From: Flavobacterium supellecticarium
GTDB taxonomy: Bacteria; Bacteroidota; Bacteroidia; Flavobacteriales; Flavobacteriaceae
Assembly (NCBI RefSeq): GCF_004801375.1
Contig: NZ_SSNZ01000007.1
Span: 1-64,000 of the forward strand
DNA: 64,000 nucleotides
Reading direction: 5' to 3'
Shown here: positions 58,028 through 64,000 of the stretch, in pieces
Position numbering within the stretch: position 1 is the stretch's first letter
How the letters are laid out: each line of letters opens with the position of its first letter
Notes under the pieces: model-generated
What the model saw: only the letters and a program-made list of their open reading frames with translations
Told to the model about the DNA's origin: nothing
Databases searched by the model: none
Made by a program: the position numbers and the translations under genes

Positions 58028-59797
58028 TCAATAACTTGAAAATAGCGTTATCAGACTGTTAACATCAATTTTGCATTTTTTTTGCTGCTCAATAACTGTG
58101 CCGTGCTCAATAAACTCGTCTGGAATGCCCAGTATTTTAACACTTAGCCTGGTATAATGAGCACTTACATATGCCGCAATAGTACTTCCGAAACCGCCTA
58201 ATACGGATCCGTCTTCTATCGTAATCAGTTGTTCGTAGCTGTTACAGATTGCTTCCAGAGTTGCAATGTCCAGTGGTTTTATAAACGGAAAATGATAATG
58301 GGAAAACAAATCACGGTTTTCGGTCTGCTCAAGGGCTTGTTGTACGTTGTTGCCGATTGTTCCGGTCGATAGAATGGCAATTTTACGGCCTTTCGAAAGT
58401 CTTCGGGCTTTTCCGATTTCGATTTTTTCGAACGGAAGTTGCCAGTTCTGAACATAACCTCTTCCTCTCGGATAACGTATCGCTATCGGATGATCCAGTC
58501 CTAATTGTGCGGTATACATACCGTTTCGGAGTTCGATTTCATTTATAGGGGCAAATAAAATCAGATTCGGAATACAATTCAGATAGGCAATATCGAAAAC
58601 GCCCTGATGTGTGGCGCCATCTTCTCCAACCAGGCCGGCTCGGTCCAGACAGAATATAACGGGTAAATTCTGTAAAGCCACATCGTGAATAACCTGATCG
58701 TAGGCACGTTGCAGAAAAGTGGAATAGATATTACAAAACACAACCATTCCCTGAGTGGTCATTCCGGCAGCCAGTGTTACGGCATGTTGTTCGGCGATCC
58801 CTACATCGAAGGCGCGATCCGGAATTTCGTCCATCATAAATTTAAGAGACGAACCGGTGGGCATAGCCGGCGTAATCCCGATAATACGTTCGTTTTGATG
58901 TGCCAGTTCAACTAATGTCAAACCGAATACATCCTGGAATTTTGGTGGTAGATTTTCCTCCGGACGAGGAAGAATTTCTCCGGTAGTTTTGTCGAATTTA
59001 CCCGGAGCGTGATAACGAACCTGGTCTTTTTCGGCCTGTTCAAGTCCTTTTCCTTTTGTGGTGGTAATATGCAGGAATTTGGGTCCCTTTTTATCTTTTA
59101 ATCGGATCAGTTCTTTAATTAACAATGGAATATCGTGACCGTCGATTGGCCCGGAATAATCAAAGTTTAAGGAACGGATCATGTTGTTGTCCCTTGGATT
59201 GCTTCCATCTTTTACAGATGTCAGGTATGCTTTTAAAGCACCAACGCTTGGGTCGATCCCAATAGCGTTATCGTTTAAAATTACGAGTAAATTGGCATCG
59301 GTCACACCGGCGTGGTTTAAACCTTCAAAGGCCATTCCCGAGGCAATCGAAGCATCGCCAACTACAGCGATATGTTGTTTTTTGGTTTCGCCTTTTAGTT
59401 GGGAAGCAATAGCCATTCCCAAAGCGGCCGAAATAGCCGTGGAGGAATGTCCTACGCCAAAAGTATCGTAAATACTCTCATTGCGATTCGGAAAACCGGA
59501 AATACCACCTAATTGACGGTTGGTGTGGAATACCGCGGCACGTTCGGTCAGGATTTTATGACCGTAGGCCTGATGTCCGACGTCCCATACCAGTTGATCG
59601 TCCGGAGTGTTAAAAACATAATGTAGGGCTATGGTCAGTTCTACAACGCCTAAACTCGCACCCAAATGGCCTTCCTTTGTCGATACGATATCGATGATAA
59701 ACTCCCGTAGTTCTTGTGCCAGAGCCGGAAGTTGCTCAACAGGGAGTTTGCGTAAATCGGTGGGAGATAGTATGTTTGATAAGAGTTTTGCTGCCAT
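58028..59797 (-). CDS. dxs: 1-deoxy-D-xylulose-5-phosphate synthase
   Basis: A 589-residue thiamine diphosphate enzyme, the first step of the MEP isoprenoid pathway, joining pyruvate and glyceraldehyde 3-phosphate. Motifs are clear: HYVFNTPDDQLVWDVGHQAY, the ThDP-binding GDASIASGMAFEGLNHAG then NDNAIGIDPSVG, and the transketolase-like DVGIAEQHAVTLAAGMTTQG in the second half, with RYPRGRG near the C-terminus. The ATG at 59797 gives MAAKLLSNILSPTDL. The apparent start at 59812 lies inside the promoter element TACCTTTG and is rejected. The length is slightly below the 620-residue typical form because the N-terminus and linker are short. It diverges from tadA. Confidence 0.96.
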   Translation of the reverse strand: MAAKLLSNILSPTDLRKLPVEQLPALAQELREFIIDIVSTKEGHLGASLGVVELTIALHYVFNTPDDQLVWDVGHQAYGHKILTERAAVFHTNRQLGGISGFPNRNESIYDTFGVGHSSTAISAALGMAIASQLKGETKKQHIAVVGDASIASGMAFEGLNHAGVTDANLLVILNDNAIGIDPSVGALKAYLTSVKDGSNPRDNNMIRSLNFDYSGPIDGHDIPLLIKELIRLKDKKGPKFLHITTTKGKGLEQAEKDQVRYHAPGKFDKTTGEILPRPEENLPPKFQDVFGLTLVELAHQNERIIGITPAMPTGSSLKFMMDEIPDRAFDVGIAEQHAVTLAAGMTTQGMVVFCNIYSTFLQRAYDQVIHDVALQNLPVIFCLDRAGLVGEDGATHQGVFDIAYLNCIPNLILFAPINEIELRNGMYTAQLGLDHPIAIRYPRGRGYVQNWQLPFEKIEIGKARRLSKGRKIAILSTGTIGNNVQQALEQTENRDLFSHYHFPFIKPLDIATLEAICNSYEQLITIEDGSVLGGFGSTIAAYVSAHYTRLSVKILGIPDEFIEHGTVIEQQKKCKIDVNSLITLFSSY

Positions 59798-59801
59798 GAT
59801 G

Positions 59802-59809
59802 CAAAGGTA
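59802..59809 (-). promoter_or_regulatory. -7 element of dxs
   Basis: TACCTTTG on the minus strand, exact TAnnTTTG match, ending only 5 bases before the dxs ATG at 59797, which suggests a leaderless or nearly leaderless message. Confidence 0.65.
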
Positions 59810-59822
59810 CAATTTGAAATTG

Positions 59823-59830
59823 TATTTTTG
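59823..59830 (+). promoter_or_regulatory. -7 element of tadA
   Basis: TATTTTTG on the plus strand, exact TAnnTTTG match, ending 5 bases before the tadA ATG at 59836. With the dxs element it forms a tight divergent promoter pair. Confidence 0.65.
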
Positions 59831-59835
59831 TTTTT

Positions 59836-60276
59836 ATGGAAAACATTTTCACGGACGATTATTTTATGAAAAAGGCACTCCACGAAGCGGAGATGGCTTT
59901 CGAAAAAGGAGAAATTCCGGTTGGTGCCATTGTGGTTGTCGACAATCGGGTCATTGCCAGAAGTCATAACCTGACGGAGTTGTTAAACGATGTTACGGCG
60001 CATGCCGAAATGCAATCGATTACGGCGGCGGCTAATTTTTTGGGTGGAAAATACCTGAAAGACTGTACGCTTTACGTAACACTGGAACCGTGTCAAATGT
60101 GTGCCGGAGCTTTATATTGGAGTCAGATTTCAAAGGTGGTTTACGGAGCCTATGACGAGCACCGTGGCTATCGCAAGATGGGCGCGCAATTGCATCCGAA
60201 AACAACAGTGGTAACCGGTGTTATGGAACAGGAGTGCGGGGCTTTAATGAAGGCTTTCTTTCAGAAAAGACGCTAA
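59836..60276 (+). CDS. tadA: tRNA-specific adenosine deaminase
   Basis: A 146-residue zinc deaminase that converts the wobble adenosine of tRNA-Arg(ACG) to inosine. The zinc site HAEMQ (about 56) and PCQMCAGALYWSQI (about 85-98) are of TadA type, with NLTELLNDVTAHAEM before. Size and start fit. It is preceded by its own promoter, divergent from dxs, and followed by a symmetrical terminator. Confidence 0.94.
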   Translation: MENIFTDDYFMKKALHEAEMAFEKGEIPVGAIVVVDNRVIARSHNLTELLNDVTAHAEMQSITAAANFLGGKYLKDCTLYVTLEPCQMCAGALYWSQISKVVYGAYDEHRGYRKMGAQLHPKTTVVTGVMEQECGALMKAFFQKRR

Positions 60277-60287
60277 TTATAGACATA

Positions 60288-60320
60288 AAAAAACCGCTCC
60301 GTTTCACAACGAGCGGTTTG
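60288..60320. terminator. Bidirectional terminator between tadA and the RNase gene
   Basis: AAACCGCTC - CGTTTCACAA - CGAGCGGTTT with an A-run on one side, between two convergent genes. Confidence 0.8.
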
Positions 60321-60323
60321 GAT

Positions 60324-61877
60324 TTATTTAATTTCACTTCCATCTTTGTCGAAGAAGTGATATTCTAAGTACGTGTAAGCGTCACGAGGTATAACTTTCA
60401 CCCATTTTTTATGTTCAAAAAACCATTTTGAACGTAATGATGGAAAACCTTTAGTTATATACGCAGCCACAAAGGGATGCGCATTCAGAACCACTTTTTT
60501 GTGATCCTTAAAAATTCGTTCTAGATCAGCCGATATTTTATCAATAATCAGGATAGGAGCTTCAATTTCCCCGTTTTCATTATTCGGGTTTTCTTCTCTT
60601 GTTTTGATATTAACTTCGGGTCTGACTCTTTGTCTAGTAATTTGAATTAATCCAAATTTGCTAGGAGGCAAGATTTTATGTTTTGCTTTGTCATCGCTCA
60701 TTTCCTCTCGTAAGAAATCGTAGAGCACTTTACGGTTGTCAGGATTTGACATGTCGATAAAATCGATTACAATAATACCACCCATGTCGCGTAATCGCAA
60801 TTGTCGGGCTATTTCAGCCGCAGCAATCAGATTTACTTCTAAGGCAGTGTCTTCCTGGTTTTGCGCTTTGTTGGAGCGGTTACCGCTGTTGACGTCGATT
60901 ACATGTAAAGCCTCGGTGTGTTCTATGATTAAGTAAGCTCCTTTGCTCATAGATACCGTTCTTCCAAATGACGTCTTAATTTGTCGCTCTATGTTGTATT
61001 TCTCAAAAAGAGGTAACTCTTTCGATTGATAATGCTTAACAATAGATACTTTAGCAGGAGCTATTTCTTGCAAATACTCCTTCGTTTGATAGTACAGATC
61101 CTCATCATCAATATGAATACCGGTAAAGGTATCATTAAAGACATCGCGTAGTATTGAGGACGCTCGGTTGAGTTCGCCTAATACTTTTGAAGGATGATGT
61201 GCTGTAGGGATTCGCTTACACATTGTGGTCCATTTGTCCAGCAAATTTTGTAAGTCTTTGTCGAGTTCAGCTACTTTTTTGCCTTCTGCTACTGTTCTGA
61301 CAATAACACCAAATCCTTTTGGTTTAATAGATTGAACCAAACGTTTTAATCGGTCTTTTTCTTCTTTCGATTCAATTTTTTGTGAAATCGAGATCCGATC
61401 CGAAAAAGGAACTAAAACAACATATCGCCCGGCCAGTGAAAGTTCGGAACTTATTCGTGGCCCTTTGGTAGATATCGGTTCTTTAACTACTTGAACTAAA
61501 ATTGACTGATTGGCACTTAATACGTCGGATATTGCGCCATCCTTGTCGATCTCAGGTTCAAAAGGAAAGTTTTTTAGGGAGAAATCTTTTATTTTACCTG
61601 CGCTTACAAGTTTAATGAATTTCATTAGAGAAGATAGGTTTGGACCTAAATCATGATAATGTAAAAAGGCATCTTTTTCGAAGCCTACATTTACAAAGGC
61701 CGCATTCAATCCTGCTACCGGTTTTCGGATCTTGGCAATAAAAATATCACCTACCTGAAAGCCGTTTTTTTCGCCCTCTTCTCTGTGTAATTCAATTAGT
61801 TTTCCATCTTTTAATAAGGCAAAATCTACCGCTTCTGAACTGGATCGGATAATTAATTCCTTGTTCACTTGGTACAT
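60324..61877 (-). CDS. rng: Ribonuclease G/E family protein
   Basis: A 517-residue single-strand-specific endoribonuclease. It has an S1 domain near the N-terminus (about 35-130), VQVVKEPISTKGPRISSELS and LAGRYVVLVPFSDRISISQK of the RNase E/G core, the catalytic LHVIDVNSGNRSNKAQ and the metal-binding DMGGIIVIDFIDMSNPDN, then the GLIQITRQRVRP end. It has no long RNase E-like C-terminal scaffold, which is the RNase G length, as in most Bacteroidota. It processes rRNA and degrades mRNA. A TATATTTG element at 61983-61990 (minus) leaves a leader of about 105 bases. Confidence 0.95.
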   Translation of the reverse strand: MYQVNKELIIRSSSEAVDFALLKDGKLIELHREEGEKNGFQVGDIFIAKIRKPVAGLNAAFVNVGFEKDAFLHYHDLGPNLSSLMKFIKLVSAGKIKDFSLKNFPFEPEIDKDGAISDVLSANQSILVQVVKEPISTKGPRISSELSLAGRYVVLVPFSDRISISQKIESKEEKDRLKRLVQSIKPKGFGVIVRTVAEGKKVAELDKDLQNLLDKWTTMCKRIPTAHHPSKVLGELNRASSILRDVFNDTFTGIHIDDEDLYYQTKEYLQEIAPAKVSIVKHYQSKELPLFEKYNIERQIKTSFGRTVSMSKGAYLIIEHTEALHVIDVNSGNRSNKAQNQEDTALEVNLIAAAEIARQLRLRDMGGIIVIDFIDMSNPDNRKVLYDFLREEMSDDKAKHKILPPSKFGLIQITRQRVRPEVNIKTREENPNNENGEIEAPILIIDKISADLERIFKDHKKVVLNAHPFVAAYITKGFPSLRSKWFFEHKKWVKVIPRDAYTYLEYHFFDKDGSEIK

Positions 61878-61982
61878 TTTTATCCATACAATAATAGCCG
61901 CTATCGTAATAGTGCTACCAACGTACAGATGGATTTAACATTAAATTTACAGGTTTTACCCGGGAAACCATAACTGGAATAG

Positions 61983-61990
61983 CAAATATA
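61983..61990 (-). promoter_or_regulatory. -7 element of rng
   Basis: TATATTTG on the minus strand, exact TAnnTTTG match, about 105 bases before the ATG. The long leader could carry an autoregulatory RNA structure, as known for RNase E; nothing specific is seen. Confidence 0.5.
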
Positions 61991-62083
61991 AAACTATAAA
62001 TCATGGATTTGTAGTTGAAAACTTACTGATTTGTTCCGCTTTTTATGATTTCAATTTCAATGAACTTTAGACTTTAAAAAGAA

Positions 62084-62112
62084 AAAAGTAGTTTTAAACT
62101 ACTTTTTCTTCT
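62084..62112 (-). terminator. Terminator overlapping the end of the 30-residue basic-protein gene
   Basis: AAAAAGTAG - TTTAAAA - CTACTTTTT with T-run on the minus strand; the left arm contains the stop codon TAG itself. Confidence 0.75.
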
Positions 62113-62191
62113 TATGACGGTTAGCTCTCGCTCTCTTTTTACGTTTGTGAGTTGCTACCTTATGTCTTTTTCTTTTTTTACCACTTGGCAT
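62099..62191 (-). CDS. 30-residue very basic protein, ribosomal small-subunit type
   Basis: Encoded from the ATG at 62191 to the TAG at 62099-62101: MPSGKKRKRHKVATHKRKKR followed by ARANRHKKKK. The pattern of Lys, Arg and His with the ATHKRKKRxR core matches the AURKAIP1/COX24 domain, whose members include the mitochondrial mS38 protein and small bacterial ribosomal proteins, so it is probably a ribosome component. It lies 29 bases after the HU gene on the same strand and shares its terminator hairpin. Highly conserved tiny genes of this kind are easily missed. The function is inferred from composition and family resemblance. Confidence 0.75.
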   Translation of the reverse strand: MPSGKKRKRHKVATHKRKKRARANRHKKKK

Positions 62192-62220
62192 AAATTGTAG
62201 TGTTTAGAGTGATTAATAAA

Positions 62221-62517
62221 TTAGTTAACTTTTACTTCAGTATTCGTTTTCACGCCATCAACAAAAACTTTTGCTGGTTTGAAAGCCGGGATGTTGTGGG
62301 CAGGAATCTTAATTGTAGTGTTTTTAGAGATGTTTCTACCGGTTTTCTCAGCTCTTGTTTTGATGATAAAGCTACCAAAACCTCTTAAGTATACGTTGTC
62401 ACCAGTTTCTAATGAGTTTTTTACTTCGTCCATAAAAGACTCAACTGTTGCTTGTACATCTCCTTTTTCTAGACCCAATTTCTCGGAAATTTTCGCTACG
62501 ATGTCTGCTTTCGTCAT
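62221..62517 (-). CDS. HU family DNA-binding protein
   Basis: A 98-residue histone-like protein. The helix pair MTKADIVAKISEKLGLEKGD is followed by the beta arm (GSFIIKTRAEKTGRNISKNT) with the conserved proline tip IPAHNIPAFKPA. It matches HU/IHF and is closer to IHF in the GFGSFIIKTRAEKTGRN block. It bends DNA and compacts the nucleoid. A TATATTTG element lies at 62559-62566 (minus). The 30-residue basic protein gene follows in the same transcript. Confidence 0.95.
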   Translation of the reverse strand: MTKADIVAKISEKLGLEKGDVQATVESFMDEVKNSLETGDNVYLRGFGSFIIKTRAEKTGRNISKNTTIKIPAHNIPAFKPAKVFVDGVKTNTEVKVN

Positions 62518-62558
62518 TTTCTTTCGTATTTATATTGATGTGTAATTTTTTGAGTTTG

Positions 62559-62566
62559 CAAATATA
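62559..62566 (-). promoter_or_regulatory. -7 element of the HU gene
   Basis: TATATTTG on the minus strand, exact TAnnTTTG match, 41 bases before the ATG at 62517. Confidence 0.6.
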
Positions 62567-62624
62567 GGAATTAAAAATACAATATTTCAACCTTAATCGA
62601 TTAAAATTTAATTACATAAAGTTT

Positions 62625-62632
62625 TATTTTTG
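62625..62632 (+). promoter_or_regulatory. -7 element of mutY
   Basis: TATTTTTG, exact TAnnTTTG match, 17 bases before the ATG at 62650. Confidence 0.6.
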
Positions 62633-62649
62633 TATCCTAATTTTTTATA

Positions 62650-63702
62650 ATGGATTTTTCTAACTCGTTAATCCAGTGGTATTTGCGGTCTAAGCGCGAT
62701 TTGCCATGGCGAAAAACGGCGGATCCCTATCGTATATGGCTGTCAGAAATCATGTTGCAACAAACGCGGGTTGCGCAGGGTTTGCCGTATTTTTTAGCGT
62801 TTGTTGACGCTTTTCCAACTGTTTTTGATCTGGCAAATGCCGATGAGGAAAAAGTGCTAAAACTCTGGCAGGGTTTGGGCTACTATTCGAGAGCGCGAAA
62901 TTTGCATGCGACCGCGAAATTCATCGCTTTTGAGCGAAATGGTGTGTTTCCTGAGAATTACGACGGACTTTTAAAGTTAAAAGGGGTAGGGGAATACACT
63001 GCTGCGGCAATTGCTTCGATTTCCTATGGCGAACCCGTTCCGGTGGTTGATGGTAATGTGTTCCGGGTGTTGGCCCGCTATTTTGATGTGGAAACGGATA
63101 TTGCTGCTCCGGCGGCAAAAAAAGAATTTAAAGCATTGGCAGCCGAATTGTTGCCTGTGGATAAAGCATCACTGTTTAATCAGGCGATGATGGAGTTTGG
63201 GGCGCTGCAATGTGTGCCTAAAAGCCCGGATTGTCCTTCGTGTGTGTTTAATTCCAGTTGTGCGGCTTTGCAAAAAAAGAAAGTGGATCGGTTGCCGGTT
63301 AAATTAAAAAAAATAAAAGTGACCAATCGCTATCTGAATTATATTTTGTTTGTAGATCCCTCCGGAAATACAATGGTGCAAAAACGACAGGATAAAGGAA
63401 TCTGGTTCGGATTGTATGAATTTCCGTTGGTCGAAACGATGACTGATATACATCGCGATGCTATGCCGGAACAGCTTATAAAAAGTGTCACAATTCCGGA
63501 TGGAGGTCGTTTGCAGGAATTCCGCCTTTTAAATGAAAAACAAATTCTTCACAAGCTTTCGCATCAACATTTGCATATTTATTTTTGGGAATTAAAGACT
63601 GCTGCTATCATGTCGGGCAGTTTGTCATGGAGTGAAGTTCAAAAGCTTCCATTTCCTATTGTGATATATAATTTTATCACAGAGTATGTAAAAAATAAAT
63701 AG
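62650..63702 (+). CDS. mutY: A/G-specific adenine glycosylase
   Basis: A 350-residue DNA-repair enzyme that removes adenine opposite 8-oxoguanine. The helix-hairpin-helix LKGVGEYTAAAIASISYG is followed by the catalytic Asp in VPVVDGNVFRVLARYF. The iron-sulfur cysteines CVPKSPDCPSCVFNSSC (C-x6-C-x2-C-x5-C) are intact. The C-terminal NUDIX-like domain (about 225-340) that reads 8-oxoG is present. It sits divergent from HU and directly upstream of the ssb-type gene, an association common in Bacteroidota. Confidence 0.96.
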   Translation: MDFSNSLIQWYLRSKRDLPWRKTADPYRIWLSEIMLQQTRVAQGLPYFLAFVDAFPTVFDLANADEEKVLKLWQGLGYYSRARNLHATAKFIAFERNGVFPENYDGLLKLKGVGEYTAAAIASISYGEPVPVVDGNVFRVLARYFDVETDIAAPAAKKEFKALAAELLPVDKASLFNQAMMEFGALQCVPKSPDCPSCVFNSSCAALQKKKVDRLPVKLKKIKVTNRYLNYILFVDPSGNTMVQKRQDKGIWFGLYEFPLVETMTDIHRDAMPEQLIKSVTIPDGGRLQEFRLLNEKQILHKLSHQHLHIYFWELKTAAIMSGSLSWSEVQKLPFPIVIYNFITEYVKNK

Positions 63703-63708
63703 AATTAG

Positions 63709-63716
63709 TATATTTG
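63709..63716 (+). promoter_or_regulatory. -7 element of the ssb-type gene
   Basis: TATATTTG, exact TAnnTTTG match, 23 bases before the ATG at 63739. Confidence 0.6.
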
Positions 63717-63738
63717 AGTTAATAAATAGGTACGAGCC

Positions 63739-64000
63739 ATGAATGGAACGGTAAATAAAGTCATGTTAATTGGACATTTGGGAGATGATGTGAAAATGCA
63801 TTATTTCGAAGGAGGTAATTGTATTGGACGTTTTCCTCTTGCAACCAATGAGGTGTATATTAACAAAACGACAAACGAAAGAATCACTTCTACAGAATGG
63901 CATAATCTTGTGGTGCGCAACAAGGCGGCTGAGATATGCGAAAAATATCTTTCAAAAGGTGATAAGATTTATGTGGAAGGCCGTATCAAATCCAGACAAT
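63739..64000 (+). CDS. ssb: Single-stranded DNA-binding protein, partial
   Basis: The window ends inside this gene; 87 complete codons are visible from the ATG at 63739. The OB-fold start MNGTVNKVMLIGHLGDDVKM, then GRFPLATNEVYINK, TEWHNLVVRNKAAEICEKYL and KGDKIYVEGRIKSRQ are SSB signatures. It binds and protects single-stranded DNA in replication and repair. The acidic C-terminal tip lies outside the window. It follows mutY by 36 bases with its own -7 element. Confidence 0.92.
   Translation, partial: MNGTVNKVMLIGHLGDDVKMHYFEGGNCIGRFPLATNEVYINKTTNERITSTEWHNLVVRNKAAEICEKYLSKGDKIYVEGRIKSRQ

Noticed and set aside
1..64000. CRISPR arrays, integrases, transposases, prophage genes, rRNA genes
   Set aside because: No regularly spaced direct repeats, recombinase motifs, phage structural proteins or rRNA sequences were found; only a possible solo IS end at 56982-57022.

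Overview
The window is a 64 kb piece of a Bacteroidota chromosome, almost certainly a Flavobacterium or close relative. The evidence is convergent. Many genes are preceded by the Bacteroidota -7 promoter element TAnnTTTG, sometimes with a TTG about 19-22 bases upstream, and by no Shine-Dalgarno sequence. Several secreted proteins end in type IX secretion (T9SS) type A sorting domains. The DNA is AT-rich, and the protein families are flavobacterial (DUF3078, DUF3109, PD40/OmpA proteins, Rhs-core repeats).

Region 1 (1-11.8 kb). The left edge holds a broken minus-strand fragment of an Rhs-repeat core. From 344 to 11720 runs one tightly packed plus-strand operon of 13 genes with mostly overlapping ends, closed by a strong terminator. 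It encodes a divergent type II secretion / type IV filament machine: four pseudopilin-like proteins (K-, I-, J- and G-like), an F-type platform protein, a minimal prepilin peptidase, an E-type ATPase, a secretin (D), L- and M-like assembly proteins, a fibronectin-type lipoprotein and a C-like protein. All four filament subunits share an unusual processing site (Ala at -1, Ser at +2), the G-like subunit carries a perfect EF-hand loop, and the K-like subunit has a bactofilin-like beta-rich body. This is the strongest candidate for an under-described system in the window.

Region 2 (11.9-16.6 kb) is a variable interval: an ankyrin protein, a YegP/DUF1508-like protein, a 44-residue lipoprotein and a PD40/OmpA protein. 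Two tRNA-Leu genes flank most of it and carry almost identical terminator hairpins. A truncated FtsX/MacB permease C-terminus lies beside the second tRNA.

Region 3 (16.6-19.6 kb) is housekeeping: prs, ribosomal protein L25 and peptidyl-tRNA hydrolase, plus an unknown secreted protein.

Region 4 (19.6-29.7 kb) is a secreted protease island: two tandem reprolysin-like metzincins on the minus strand and, diverging from them, two tandem M43 pappalysin-like proteases. All four have T9SS sorting domains. A fifth secreted protease (M36 fungalysin type) lies at 54.3 kb.

Region 5 (29.8-64 kb) is mainly core metabolism and information processing: ribF, queD-lpxH, an enoyl-CoA hydratase, tRNA-Ala, aspartate kinase, fbp, a HupE-like protein, dCMP deaminase, a C-terminal processing protease, MarC, nrdB-nrdA, an AAA ATPase with a dGTPase, dxs diverging from tadA, RNase G/E, a 30-residue basic ribosomal-type protein, HU, mutY and the start of an ssb-type gene cut by the window edge. 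Interspersed are large outer-membrane proteins of unknown function. Several genes in this stretch (dCMP deaminase, ribonucleotide reductase, dGTPase) act on deoxynucleotide pools.
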